From Candidatus Aphodocola excrementigallinarum (GTDB lineage: Bacteria > Bacillota_I > Bacilli_A > RF39 > UBA660), in assembly GCA_018714855.1 (NCBI GenBank), contig DVMT01000053.1, forward strand, positions 1 through 47,347: a stretch of 47,347 bases of DNA, given 5' to 3'. Positions 23,632-30,637 of the stretch are shown here, piece by piece; positions within the stretch are counted from its first letter, which is position 1; every line of letters begins with the position of its first letter. Both the position numbers and the translations under genes were made by a program. The notes beneath the pieces were generated by a model. The model ran no database searches. It was not told the DNA's origin and saw only the letters and a program-made list of their open reading frames with translations.

Positions 23632-23958
23632 ATGAAGAAGATAAAGGAGTTTTTTAACAGAGAGCAAAATCTTTTAATTCATATTTGCGCAACTGTTGTT
23701 GTTACTATATTTGGTATTATATTTAAGCTTAAGTTATATGAATGGTTACTTGTATATAGTATGGTTACGCTTGTAATTACATCAGAGCTTATTAATTCAG
23801 CAATTGAGTTAACCGTTGATTTATACACGAAGAAGTTTCATCCACTTGCGATGGTTGCAAAAGATGTTGCAGCAGGAGCTGTTGTTGTTTCTGCTTTTAC
23901 CGCGATATGCGTAGGACTATACGTTTTTTTACCAAAATTTATTGGCTTGATAAATTAG
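23632..23958 (+). CDS. DgkA-family kinase, tandem copy 2
   Basis: 108 residues with three transmembrane helices. It keeps ELINSAIELTVDLYTKKFHPLAMVAKDVAAGA, so the ATP-site Glu and Asn are present, but it lacks the N-terminal extension of copy 1 and is clearly diverged. The 5-bp gap implies co-transcription. DgkA works as a trimer, so a heteromer with copy 1, or a different lipid substrate, is possible. It occupies the place of cdd in B. subtilis. Confidence 0.88.
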   Translation: MKKIKEFFNREQNLLIHICATVVVTIFGIIFKLKLYEWLLVYSMVTLVITSELINSAIELTVDLYTKKFHPLAMVAKDVAAGAVVVSAFTAICVGLYVFLPKFIGLIN

Positions 23959-23980
23959 AAATCATTTTCTAATTTTTTTT
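23952..23980 (+). terminator. Intrinsic terminator after the dgkA pair
   Basis: AAATTAGAAA (23952-23961) pairs with TTTCTAATTT, then a long T-run. Confidence 0.8.
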
Positions 23981-23994
23981 ATTTTCTAAAAATA

Positions 23995-24003
23995 TGTTAT
24001 AAT
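23995..24003 (+). promoter_or_regulatory. Extended -10 promoter of the era operon
   Basis: TG-T-TATAAT (23995-24003), 25 bp before the era start. The -35 region is only a T-run. Confidence 0.55.
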
Positions 24004-24027
24004 AAAAAAAGTTAAGGAGATGTATTA

Positions 24028-24918
24028 ATGAGATCAGGATTCGTAAGTTTAATAGGAAGACCAAATACTGGTAAGTCAACTTTAATAAATGCTTTAGTAG
24101 GTTATAAAATCGCTATAACATCAAATAAAGCACAAACAACAAGAAATAACATACAAGGAATATATAATGATGAAGACGCTCAAATAGTATTTGTTGATAC
24201 ACCAGGTATTCATAAACCAAAGGATAAACTAGGACAAAGACTAAATGATGATGCTTATTTTTCAATAGATGATGTTGATATAATTTTATTTTTAATAGAT
24301 GTAACGATGCCTTTTGGTAAAGGAGATAACTTTGTTTTAGATAGAATTAAAGAAGCTAATAAACCAGTGTTTTTAATACTAAATAAGGTAGATAAAATAA
24401 ATAATGAAAAACTAATTGAATTAATTAATAAATATAAAGATTTATACGATTTTAAAGAAATAATTCCAATATCTGCTTTAAAAGAAAAGAATTTAAAAGA
24501 ACTAATTAAAACGTTAAAAGAATACTTACCAGATAAAGTGAAGTATTTTCCAGATTCTGATTTAACTAATACTACAAAAGAATTTAGAGTATCGGAATTA
24601 ATAAGAGAAAAAGTTTTAAGACTTACTCATGATGAAGTTCCTCATGCAATTACCTGCGTAGTTGAAAAATTTGATGAGAAAAAAGACAAAGCAATAATAA
24701 ATGCTACAATAATAGTTGAAAGAGATTCATTAAAAAGCATTATCATTGGGAAAAAAGGTTCAATGTTAAAGGAAATAGGAACAAAAGCAAGGCATGACAT
24801 AGAAGACATGCTTGGTAAAAAAGTATACTTAGAGTTATTTGTTAAAACAATTAAAAACTGGAGAGATAAAGAAAAGTATTTAAAAGAACTAGGTTTTTAT
24901 GATATAGATGAGGAGTAA
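24028..24918 (+). CDS. era: GTPase Era
   Basis: 296 residues, full length. G1 GRPNTGKS (10-17), G3 DTPG (57-60) and G4 NKVD (119-122). The C-terminal KH domain has IIGKKGSMLKEIGTKAR. Era binds the 3' end of 16S rRNA during 30S assembly. SD AAGGAGATG. It has its own extended -10 promoter, and the first mTERF-like gene follows with only 4 bp between stop and start, so the repeat proteins are likely co-expressed with it. Confidence 0.97.
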   Translation: MRSGFVSLIGRPNTGKSTLINALVGYKIAITSNKAQTTRNNIQGIYNDEDAQIVFVDTPGIHKPKDKLGQRLNDDAYFSIDDVDIILFLIDVTMPFGKGDNFVLDRIKEANKPVFLILNKVDKINNEKLIELINKYKDLYDFKEIIPISALKEKNLKELIKTLKEYLPDKVKYFPDSDLTNTTKEFRVSELIREKVLRLTHDEVPHAITCVVEKFDEKKDKAIINATIIVERDSLKSIIIGKKGSMLKEIGTKARHDIEDMLGKKVYLELFVKTIKNWRDKEKYLKELGFYDIDEE

Positions 24919-24922
24919 GAAT

Positions 24923-25564
24923 ATGACAGAAAGTATTAAAACGTTAATAGAATTAGGATATAGTAAAAAAGATGCGGAAGAAATAATAAAGGCGTATCCT
25001 TTAACTAATTTAAAAGATGAAACGTTAAAAGAAAATATAAAAACTAATTATAAATTGTTAATGAATTTAGGCTATACCAACGAAGAAGTAATAAAAATGA
25101 CAAAGATGTTTCCTGTATTATATAGTTATAGTGAAGATAACATAACAAATAAGATAAACTTTTTAATAAAGTTAGGTTACAGTAAAGAAGAAGTAATAAA
25201 AATGACAAAGGTACTTCCAGTACTGTATGGTTATAGTGAAGAAAACATAACAAATAGGATAGATTTTTTAATAAAGTTAGGTTATAGTAAAGAAGAAGTA
25301 ATAAAAATGACAAAAGCACTTCCCTCATTGTTTAGTTTAAGTGAAGGAAACATAACAAACAAGATAGAGTTTATGATAAGCTTTGGTTACACCAAAGAAG
25401 AAGTAATAAAAATGACAAAAACCCTTCATTCATTGTATAGCTTAAGTGAAGAAAACGTAACAAATAAAATAAACTTTTTAATGGGATTAGGATACAGTAA
25501 AGAAGACGTAATAAAAATGACAAAGACTCATCCTGCATTATATAGTTATAGTGAAGAAAACTAA
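24923..25564 (+). CDS. mTERF-like 35-residue-repeat protein, copy 1 (C-terminally truncated)
   Basis: 213 residues starting MTESIKTLIELGYS (ATG 24923, SD GGAG; an ATG at 24908 lies inside era). A diverged N-terminal helical unit is followed by four full 35-residue repeats of the form LGYSKEEVIKMTKxLPxLYxxSEEN plus a fifth cut at SEEN-stop. The repeat pattern (helix, Pro, helix, LG) matches mTERF motifs, alpha-solenoids that bind nucleic acid in mitochondria and chloroplasts. Compared with copies 2 and 3, a 92-bp deletion removed the end of repeat 5 and shifted the frame. The truncated product may still fold. Assignment to mTERF is by pattern only. Confidence 0.75.
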   Translation: MTESIKTLIELGYSKKDAEEIIKAYPLTNLKDETLKENIKTNYKLLMNLGYTNEEVIKMTKMFPVLYSYSEDNITNKINFLIKLGYSKEEVIKMTKVLPVLYGYSEENITNRIDFLIKLGYSKEEVIKMTKALPSLFSLSEGNITNKIEFMISFGYTKEEVIKMTKTLHSLYSLSEENVTNKINFLMGLGYSKEDVIKMTKTHPALYSYSEEN

Positions 25565-25724
25565 AGCAAGATATAATTATTTAACGCAAGTTAGGTTAAT
25601 GGTTATAGATGAAAGTAGTTATAGGAGATTATTTATGGGTGAAAAAAGCTTTCAAAAAACATATGGAGTGTCAACTGATGCACTCATAAAAATATATGGT
25701 TTAGACCCTAAAATAAAAGATTAA
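25551..25724 (+). pseudogene. Out-of-frame C-terminal domain of mTERF-like copy 1
   Basis: A frame of 57 residues (KKTKARYNYL...) matches the C-terminal domain of copies 2 and 3, including SFQKTYGVSTDALIKIYGL. It is separated from its repeats by the frameshift at 25551-25560, has no good SD, and its first part has drifted (TQVRLMVIDESSY against TEEKMFSLDESNY). It is a remnant of the once complete gene. Confidence 0.75.
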
Positions 25725-25743
25725 ATAAAAAGGAGATATAAAA

Positions 25744-26127
25744 ATGGTAGATTTTTTATTAGAACTAGGAATAGATGTAAAAGATATTAATAATATAATT
25801 GAAATGAATAAGAATTTAGTTGATTATGAAGATTATAAAAAGAACGTAGAAGTATTAAAAATGATTGGCTGTGATGATAAAGAAATAAGAAACATAATAA
25901 TAAGCAACCCAAATTTTATAATACGAAATAATGGAGATGTTGTAAAATTAATTAAAGTATTTAATAATTATAGTTTTACAGATTTAGATATGTTATTTGA
26001 TTCAAATCCATATTTATTAAACTTAGATGATTTTGAATTAATAGATTTTTTTGATAAGAAAGAAAAAGAAGGTTTAAGTAAACAAGAAATAATAGATTTA
26101 GTAGAAACAGAATTTGATGTAATATAA
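25744..26127 (+). CDS. Helical companion protein of the mTERF-like cluster
   Basis: 127 residues, SD AGGAGA. Three or more helix-pair units (VLKMIGCDDKEIRNIIISNPNFI; FNNYSFTDLDMLFDSNPYLL) have the same helix-Pro-helix rhythm as the neighbours but little sequence identity, so it looks like a strongly diverged mTERF/solenoid relative. Its last 25 or so codons were duplicated with copy 2 and lie untranslated at 27032-27110. A GGTGAT SD right after its stop leads into copy 2. Confidence 0.6.
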   Translation: MVDFLLELGIDVKDINNIIEMNKNLVDYEDYKKNVEVLKMIGCDDKEIRNIIISNPNFIIRNNGDVVKLIKVFNNYSFTDLDMLFDSNPYLLNLDDFELIDFFDKKEKEGLSKQEIIDLVETEFDVI

Positions 26128-28013
26128 TAGGGTGATATTAATGAAAGAAAGTATAAAAACGCTGATAGAATTAGGTTATAGTAAATCTGATGCAGAAGAA
26201 ATAGTAAATTCATATCCTTTAAATGGTTTTAAAGATGAAACGTTAAAAGAAAACATAAAAAGAAATTATAAATTATTAATAAGCTTAGGTTACACCAAAA
26301 ATGAAGTAATAAAAATGACAAAGACACTTCCTGCGTTGTATAGTTTAAGTGAAGAAAACATAACAAACAAAATAAATTTTTTAATAAGCTTAGGTTATAC
26401 TAAAGAAGGAGTGTTAAAAATGGTAAAATCACTTCCTCAATTGTATGGTTTAAGTGAAGAGGCCATAACAAATAAAATAAACTTTTTAATAGGATTAGGA
26501 TGCACTAAAGCCGAAGTAATAAAGATGACAAAGACGCTTCCTACGTTATATGGTTATAGTGAAGAAAACATAACAAAAAAAATAGAGTTTTTAGTAAACT
26601 TAGGTTATAATAAAAAAGAAGTAATAAAGATGACAAAGATGCTTCCTGCATTATATAGTTATAGTGAAGATAACATAACAAATAAAATAGACTTTTTAAT
26701 AGATTTAGGTTATAGTAAACAAGAAGTGTTAAAGATGACTATTAATTTTCCTGCTTTATATAGTTTTAGTGAAGAAAATATTATTGAAAAAATAGAGTAT
26801 TATAGAAAGAAAAATTTGGATTTTATTATAATAGAAAATACAAAGTATTTAATGCAAAGTATGAAGAAAACTAAGGCTAGATATAATTATTTAACAGAAG
26901 AAAAAATGTTTAGCTTAGATGAAAGTAACTATAGTAGATTATTTATGAGTGAAAAAAGATTTCAAAAAACATATGGAGTGTCAACTGATGCACTTATAAG
27001 AATGTATGGATTAAATCCACAAATAATAGATTAGATAAAAAGAAAAAGAGGGTTTAAGTAAACAAGAAATAATAGATTTAGTAGAAACAGAATTTGATGT
27101 AATATAATAGGGTGATATTAATGAAAGAAAGTATAAAAACGCTAATAGAATTAGGTTATAGTAAATCTGATGAAGAAGAAATAGTAAATTCATATGCTTT
27201 AAATACTTTAAAAGATGAAACATTAAAAGAAAATATAAAAGCAAATTATAAATTATTAATAGACTTAGGTTATACCAAAGAAGAAGTAATAAAAATTACA
27301 AAAATGCTTCCTGCATTGTATAGTTATACTGAAGAGAACATAACAAAAAAGATAGATTTTTTAATAAGTTTAGGTTATAGTAAAGAAGAAATAATAAAAA
27401 TGACAAAAACACTTCCTCAATTGTATGGTTATAGTGAGAAAAAAATAATTGATAAAATAAGCTTTTTGATAAATTTAGGTTATAGTAAGAAAGAGATATT
27501 AAAAATAACAAAGACCTTTCCAACATTGTATGGTTTAAGCAAAGAAAACATAACAGATAAAATAGATTTTTTAATAAGCATTGGTTACACAAAGGAAGAA
27601 GTGTTAGAAATGACAAATATTCTTCCAACACTTTATAACTATAGTGAAGATAATATAAAGGATAAAATAAACTTTTTAATAGATTTGGGTTATAGTAAAC
27701 AAGAAGTGTTAAAGATGACTATTAATTTTCCTGCTTTATATAGTTTTAGTGAAGAAAATATTATTGAAAAAATAGAGTATTATAGAATGAAAAATTTGGA
27801 TTTTATTATAATAGAAAATACAAAGTATTTAATGCAAAGTATGAAGAAAACTAAGGCTAGATATAATTATTTAACAGAAGAAAAAATGTTTAGCTTAGAT
27901 GAAAGTAATTATAGTAAATTATTTATGAGTGAAAAAAATTTTCAAAAAACATATGGAGTGTCAACTGATGCACTTATAAAATTGCATGGATTGGATTCTC
28001 AAATAAAAAGATG
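26052..28013 (+). repeat. 980-bp tandem duplication (26052-27031 and 27032-28013)
   Basis: Every landmark recurs at an offset of 980 bp: the 3' end of the 127-residue gene, the stop and GGTGAT SD, the ATG, and the C-terminal domain. The 5' and 3' flanks of the unit are almost identical, and the interior is diverged. Within each unit the coding sequence itself is made of 105-bp repeats. Confidence 0.85.
26141..27034 (+). CDS. mTERF-like 35-residue-repeat protein, copy 2 (complete)
   Basis: 297 residues. ATG 26141 is chosen because GGGTGAT lies 4 nt upstream; an in-frame ATG at 26132 is inside that SD. An N-terminal unit (MKESIKTLIELGYSKSDAEEIVNSYP) is followed by five 35-residue repeats. A C-terminal domain of about 70 residues (from DFIIIENTKYLMQSMKK) ends in KTYGVSTDALIRMYGL. 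Repeat variation concentrates at the residue after Pro (A, Q, T, A, A) and the two residues after LY (SL, GL, GY, SY, SF). No signal peptide is present. A cytoplasmic nucleic-acid-binding solenoid is inferred from the family. Confidence 0.75.
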   Translation: MKESIKTLIELGYSKSDAEEIVNSYPLNGFKDETLKENIKRNYKLLISLGYTKNEVIKMTKTLPALYSLSEENITNKINFLISLGYTKEGVLKMVKSLPQLYGLSEEAITNKINFLIGLGCTKAEVIKMTKTLPTLYGYSEENITKKIEFLVNLGYNKKEVIKMTKMLPALYSYSEDNITNKIDFLIDLGYSKQEVLKMTINFPALYSFSEENIIEKIEYYRKKNLDFIIIENTKYLMQSMKKTKARYNYLTEEKMFSLDESNYSRLFMSEKRFQKTYGVSTDALIRMYGLNPQIID

Positions 28014-28026
28014 TATAAAAAAATAA
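27121..28026 (+). CDS. mTERF-like 35-residue-repeat protein, copy 3 (complete)
   Basis: 301 residues from ATG 27121 with the same GGGTGAT SD as copy 2. It lies exactly 980 bp downstream of copy 2 with no length change in between. First and last parts are nearly identical to copy 2, while repeats 1-4 differ at many positions. Variable residues after Pro read A, Q, T, T, A, and after LY they read SY, GY, GL, NY, SF. The C-terminus differs (HGLDSQIKRCIKK). It ends 36 bp before yqzL. Function unknown; it is likely part of the era-recO transcription unit. Confidence 0.75.
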   Translation: MKESIKTLIELGYSKSDEEEIVNSYALNTLKDETLKENIKANYKLLIDLGYTKEEVIKITKMLPALYSYTEENITKKIDFLISLGYSKEEIIKMTKTLPQLYGYSEKKIIDKISFLINLGYSKKEILKITKTFPTLYGLSKENITDKIDFLISIGYTKEEVLEMTNILPTLYNYSEDNIKDKINFLIDLGYSKQEVLKMTINFPALYSFSEENIIEKIEYYRMKNLDFIIIENTKYLMQSMKKTKARYNYLTEEKMFSLDESNYSKLFMSEKNFQKTYGVSTDALIKLHGLDSQIKRCIKK

Positions 28027-28062
28027 ATTTATCACCAATATATAAATAGAAGGTGATTAAAA

Positions 28063-28179
28063 ATGAATATAAATGACGTTTGGCATTTATTTGAAAAAAC
28101 AGGAAAGATAGAATATTATATGAAATACAGAAAAATGAAAGAAGGGAAGATTGATACCCTTGGAAGTGATAGAAGTTGA
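28063..28179 (+). CDS. yqzL: YqzL-like small protein
   Basis: 38 residues, SD AGGTGAT. MNINDVWHLFEKTGKIEYYMKYRKMKEG matches the short YqzL family (W..F..TG.I..Y..), which lies just upstream of recO in Bacilli. Function unknown. It overlaps the recO start by 29 bp. Confidence 0.75.
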   Translation: MNINDVWHLFEKTGKIEYYMKYRKMKEGKIDTLGSDRS

Positions 28180-28891
28180 AGGCGTTGTAATTGATGAGAA
28201 ATCTTTTAGTGAAACAAGCAAGATACTTAACATAATTACAAAGGAAAAAGGTGTAATAGGAGTACTTGCTAAAGGTGCTAAAAGACTAAAAAGTCCGTTA
28301 AGAAGCGTAAGCGAAAGATTTTCTTATGCTAAGTTTAACATTAGCTATAAAGAAAATAAGTTATCTACTTTAATTAGTGCGGATATTATTAACTCGTTAT
28401 TTAATATAAAAAAAGATATAGAAAAAGTATCTTATTTAAATTACATATCTGAACTTACTAACCTTGTGTTAAAACAAAATAATGATAAAAGAATATATGA
28501 TATTTTTATAAGTGCTATTTTAAAAATTGAAGAAAACTTTGATCCAATGCTAATAACTAATATTTTAGAAATAAAATACTTATCTTTTTTAGGCGTTGCT
28601 CCAAAATTGGATGGATGCGTTGTCTGTGGTAAAAAAGAAGTTGTAACTATATCTAGTTATAAAGGCGGGTTTGTATGTAAAAATCACGTTGATGGTGAAT
28701 ACATTGTAAGTGATAAAACGATTAAGTTAATTAGGGTATTAGAGTATGTTGATATATCTAAAATAACCAAGTTAGATGTTTCAAGCAAGGTAAAAAAAGA
28801 AATAAATGATTTTATAGATGATTATTATGATAGATATACAGGTCTTTATTTAAAAAGTAAGAAATTTTTAAAAAATCTTGTAAATTTATAA
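28151..28891 (+). CDS. recO: DNA repair protein RecO
   Basis: 246 residues. An N-terminal OB fold (EVEGVVIDEKSFSETSKILNIITKEKGVIGVLAKGAKR) is followed by a helical domain with the zinc-site remnant CVVCGKK...GGFVCKNH, whose fourth ligand is His rather than Cys. The ending YTGLYLKSKKFL is typical of RecO. It loads RecA with RecF/RecR and anneals SSB-coated DNA. The likely start is TTG 28151 inside yqzL, after AAGGGAAG. It is the last gene of the era unit. Confidence 0.93.
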   Translation: MIPLEVIEVEGVVIDEKSFSETSKILNIITKEKGVIGVLAKGAKRLKSPLRSVSERFSYAKFNISYKENKLSTLISADIINSLFNIKKDIEKVSYLNYISELTNLVLKQNNDKRIYDIFISAILKIEENFDPMLITNILEIKYLSFLGVAPKLDGCVVCGKKEVVTISSYKGGFVCKNHVDGEYIVSDKTIKLIRVLEYVDISKITKLDVSSKVKKEINDFIDDYYDRYTGLYLKSKKFLKNLVNL

Positions 28892-28907
28892 ATTAATTGA
28901 AATTTTA

Positions 28908-28916
28908 TGTTATAAT
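28908..28916 (+). promoter_or_regulatory. Extended -10 promoter of the T-box/glyS operon
   Basis: TG-T-TATAAT (28908-28916), just downstream of recO. No -35 at proper spacing. Confidence 0.6.
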
Positions 28917-28926
28917 ATTTGTAATA

Positions 28927-29049
28927 AATGTGCGATGACGGGCTTGGAAACCTATCAGCAGTATAAATGAAGCGATTTCTTCTAGAAATAAAAAGGGTGG
29001 AACCGTGGGAATTATTCTCACCCCTTACGTTTTCTAGAAGTTTTGTTTT
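28927..29049 (+). promoter_or_regulatory. Compact T-box leader (probably glycine-responsive)
   Basis: The conserved T-box sequence AGGGTGGAACCGTG is at 28994-29007. The antiterminator forms by AAGGG with CCCTT and GTGGGAA with TTCTCAC, leaving the 7-nt bulge TGGAACC. A competing terminator pairs CTTCTAGAAA (28979-28988) with TTTCTAGAAG (29031-29040) ahead of TTTTGTTTT; the same 5' segment can instead fold as ATTTCT-TCT-AGAAAT. Stem I is very short (about 28930-28974, with the kink-turn-like GATGA at 28934). GGC at 28941-28943 is a candidate specifier codon. glyS lies third in the operon. Confidence 0.85.
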
Positions 29050-29064
29050 ATATGGGAGGCAAAT

Positions 29065-29802
29065 ATGAATATACATGGTAAAAAGTACTTAGATGCTAAT
29101 TTATATGATGAGATATTAGTTTTAAATAATAAAGTAAACGTAACTGGAAACATTAAATTTACATTAAAGAAAGGTTCTGAATCATTTTCAGATGATTTAG
29201 AAAAAATGGATGATTTAGATGCTACAGAGGAACTTATAGATTATTTTCTTAGAAATAATAACATAGATTTTGTTGATATTTATTATAATGGTTATTCATC
29301 TGCTGAGTCTGCAAGCGTTAAATCTAAAAATAAGGAAATATATCTTCTTAATTATGTAGATAAAAAGCAGAAAAACAGGATATTAAGTAAATACATGTAT
29401 GATAGGGCTAAAAAATTATTTAATAATAATTTTGATGAATATCATGTTACGGCATCAAATGATTCATATTATTATGAAAAATGCGTTAATGGTAAAAAAA
29501 TTTGTTTAATAAATTTAAAGTTGTTTGACAATACACCGGAATATGAAGAAATGAAGTTTATAAAAGAACTTTTTGAAGATAAATTATCAAATGAAAAAGA
29601 AGAGGCTATTTTAAACGGCGGTTATGTTTATAGTGAAAAAGAAAACAAAAAACCTAGTTATGTTTATGAACTTTTTTGTGGTGATATAAAAGTATTAACT
29701 GATAATCGAAGTGTTGCTGAATTATTAAAAGATATTATTGTTAATCATAATTTAGAAATAAAAGATAATAATGTTAAACAATTAAAATTAAAAGGATTTT
29801 AA
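29065..29802 (+). CDS. Unknown protein, first gene of the T-box operon
   Basis: 245 residues, soluble, with no signal peptide or transmembrane helix. SD GGGAGGC. It mixes predicted strands and helices (YDEILVLNNKVNVTGNIKFTLKKG; VDIYYNGYSSAESASV). It has two Cys in the middle and one near the end, with no recognisable motif. It is first under the glycine T-box, 28 bp before the second unknown gene. I do not recognise the family. Confidence 0.6.
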   Translation: MNIHGKKYLDANLYDEILVLNNKVNVTGNIKFTLKKGSESFSDDLEKMDDLDATEELIDYFLRNNNIDFVDIYYNGYSSAESASVKSKNKEIYLLNYVDKKQKNRILSKYMYDRAKKLFNNNFDEYHVTASNDSYYYEKCVNGKKICLINLKLFDNTPEYEEMKFIKELFEDKLSNEKEEAILNGGYVYSEKENKKPSYVYELFCGDIKVLTDNRSVAELLKDIIVNHNLEIKDNNVKQLKLKGF

Positions 29803-29830
29803 TCATATTATAAAGTAGGGAAGTGATATT

Positions 29831-30625
29831 ATGTCAATGATTAAAAATCCAGATAATAAAGTCATATTAAACGGTAAGTGGACTTTAATAAAAATAACTG
29901 GTAGAAATAAAACTAATGTTAGGGTAAAAGATCTTCATTATGATTTAAATAAAAATTATAATAATAACTCAACGATAATTTATTATAAAAGTTTAGTTGA
30001 TGATGGTAATGATAAAACGGTATCTTTAATAAAGGCAATTTTAGCAACAAAAAACGTAACTGGTATTTATATTGATAATAAAAAGGAAATTATAAGATTT
30101 GAAAAAGAGCCACAATTTTTAAATAAATATCCGGTTTTAAAAATTTCTTTTACAACTGATGAGTTAAAAGAAAATCAAGGTGAAATATCAAAGTTATCTT
30201 TAAATAATTTAAAAGCATCAAGAGAACAATTTTTAGATAAAACTATGCGTGATAAAGATGTATTATATAATTTTGATTTTAGTGGTCTTTCATCGTCATA
30301 TTGGGTTGACACTGATAAAAAAGAAATATTTTTTGCTTTACAAAAAAACAGGTTTGATGAAAATTTTATGATTGATTCTTTAACAAATTTTATAAATAAG
30401 TTTAATGATAGAGTTTTAATGCTAAAAACAGATGAAAACGTTTTTGGATATGATGATGATTATGTAAGTTTTTCACTTATTTTAAATGAAACAGAAATAA
30501 AGGTTAAGTATGCCAATTTATATTTATATAATTTAATTGCAAAATCAGTAATTGATCATAATAAAAAAATAGAATTTAGAGATTTTAATTATGATTATTC
30601 TATGTACAAGAAGAAGAAAAAGTAG
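29831..30625 (+). CDS. Unknown protein, second gene of the T-box operon
   Basis: 264 residues, soluble, with a very basic tail (YKKKKK). SD GAAGTGAT. The pattern is alpha/beta (NKVILNGKWTLIKITGRNK; GIYIDNKKEIIRFEKEP; VKYANLYLYNLIAKSVIDHNKKIEFRDFNYDY). Both this and the preceding protein end with a similar strand-helix-strand (LLKDIIVNHNLEIKDNNV against LIAKSVIDHNKKIEFRDF), so they may be distant relatives. It ends 12 bp before glyS. No function can be assigned. Confidence 0.6.
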   Translation: MSMIKNPDNKVILNGKWTLIKITGRNKTNVRVKDLHYDLNKNYNNNSTIIYYKSLVDDGNDKTVSLIKAILATKNVTGIYIDNKKEIIRFEKEPQFLNKYPVLKISFTTDELKENQGEISKLSLNNLKASREQFLDKTMRDKDVLYNFDFSGLSSSYWVDTDKKEIFFALQKNRFDENFMIDSLTNFINKFNDRVLMLKTDENVFGYDDDYVSFSLILNETEIKVKYANLYLYNLIAKSVIDHNKKIEFRDFNYDYSMYKKKKK

Positions 30626-30637
30626 GAGGATTAAAAA

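Noticed and set aside
25081-27780. Regular 105-bp repeats that might suggest a CRISPR or other DNA repeat array
   Set aside because: The repeats are in-frame coding units with conserved protein sequence, have no spacers of the CRISPR type and no cas genes nearby.
28063-28179. Possible TGA=Trp recoding (Mycoplasma-type code) in this AT-rich sequence
   Set aside because: TGA terminates yqzL and the VanZ-like gene, Trp is TGG throughout, and no conserved gene has in-frame TGA.
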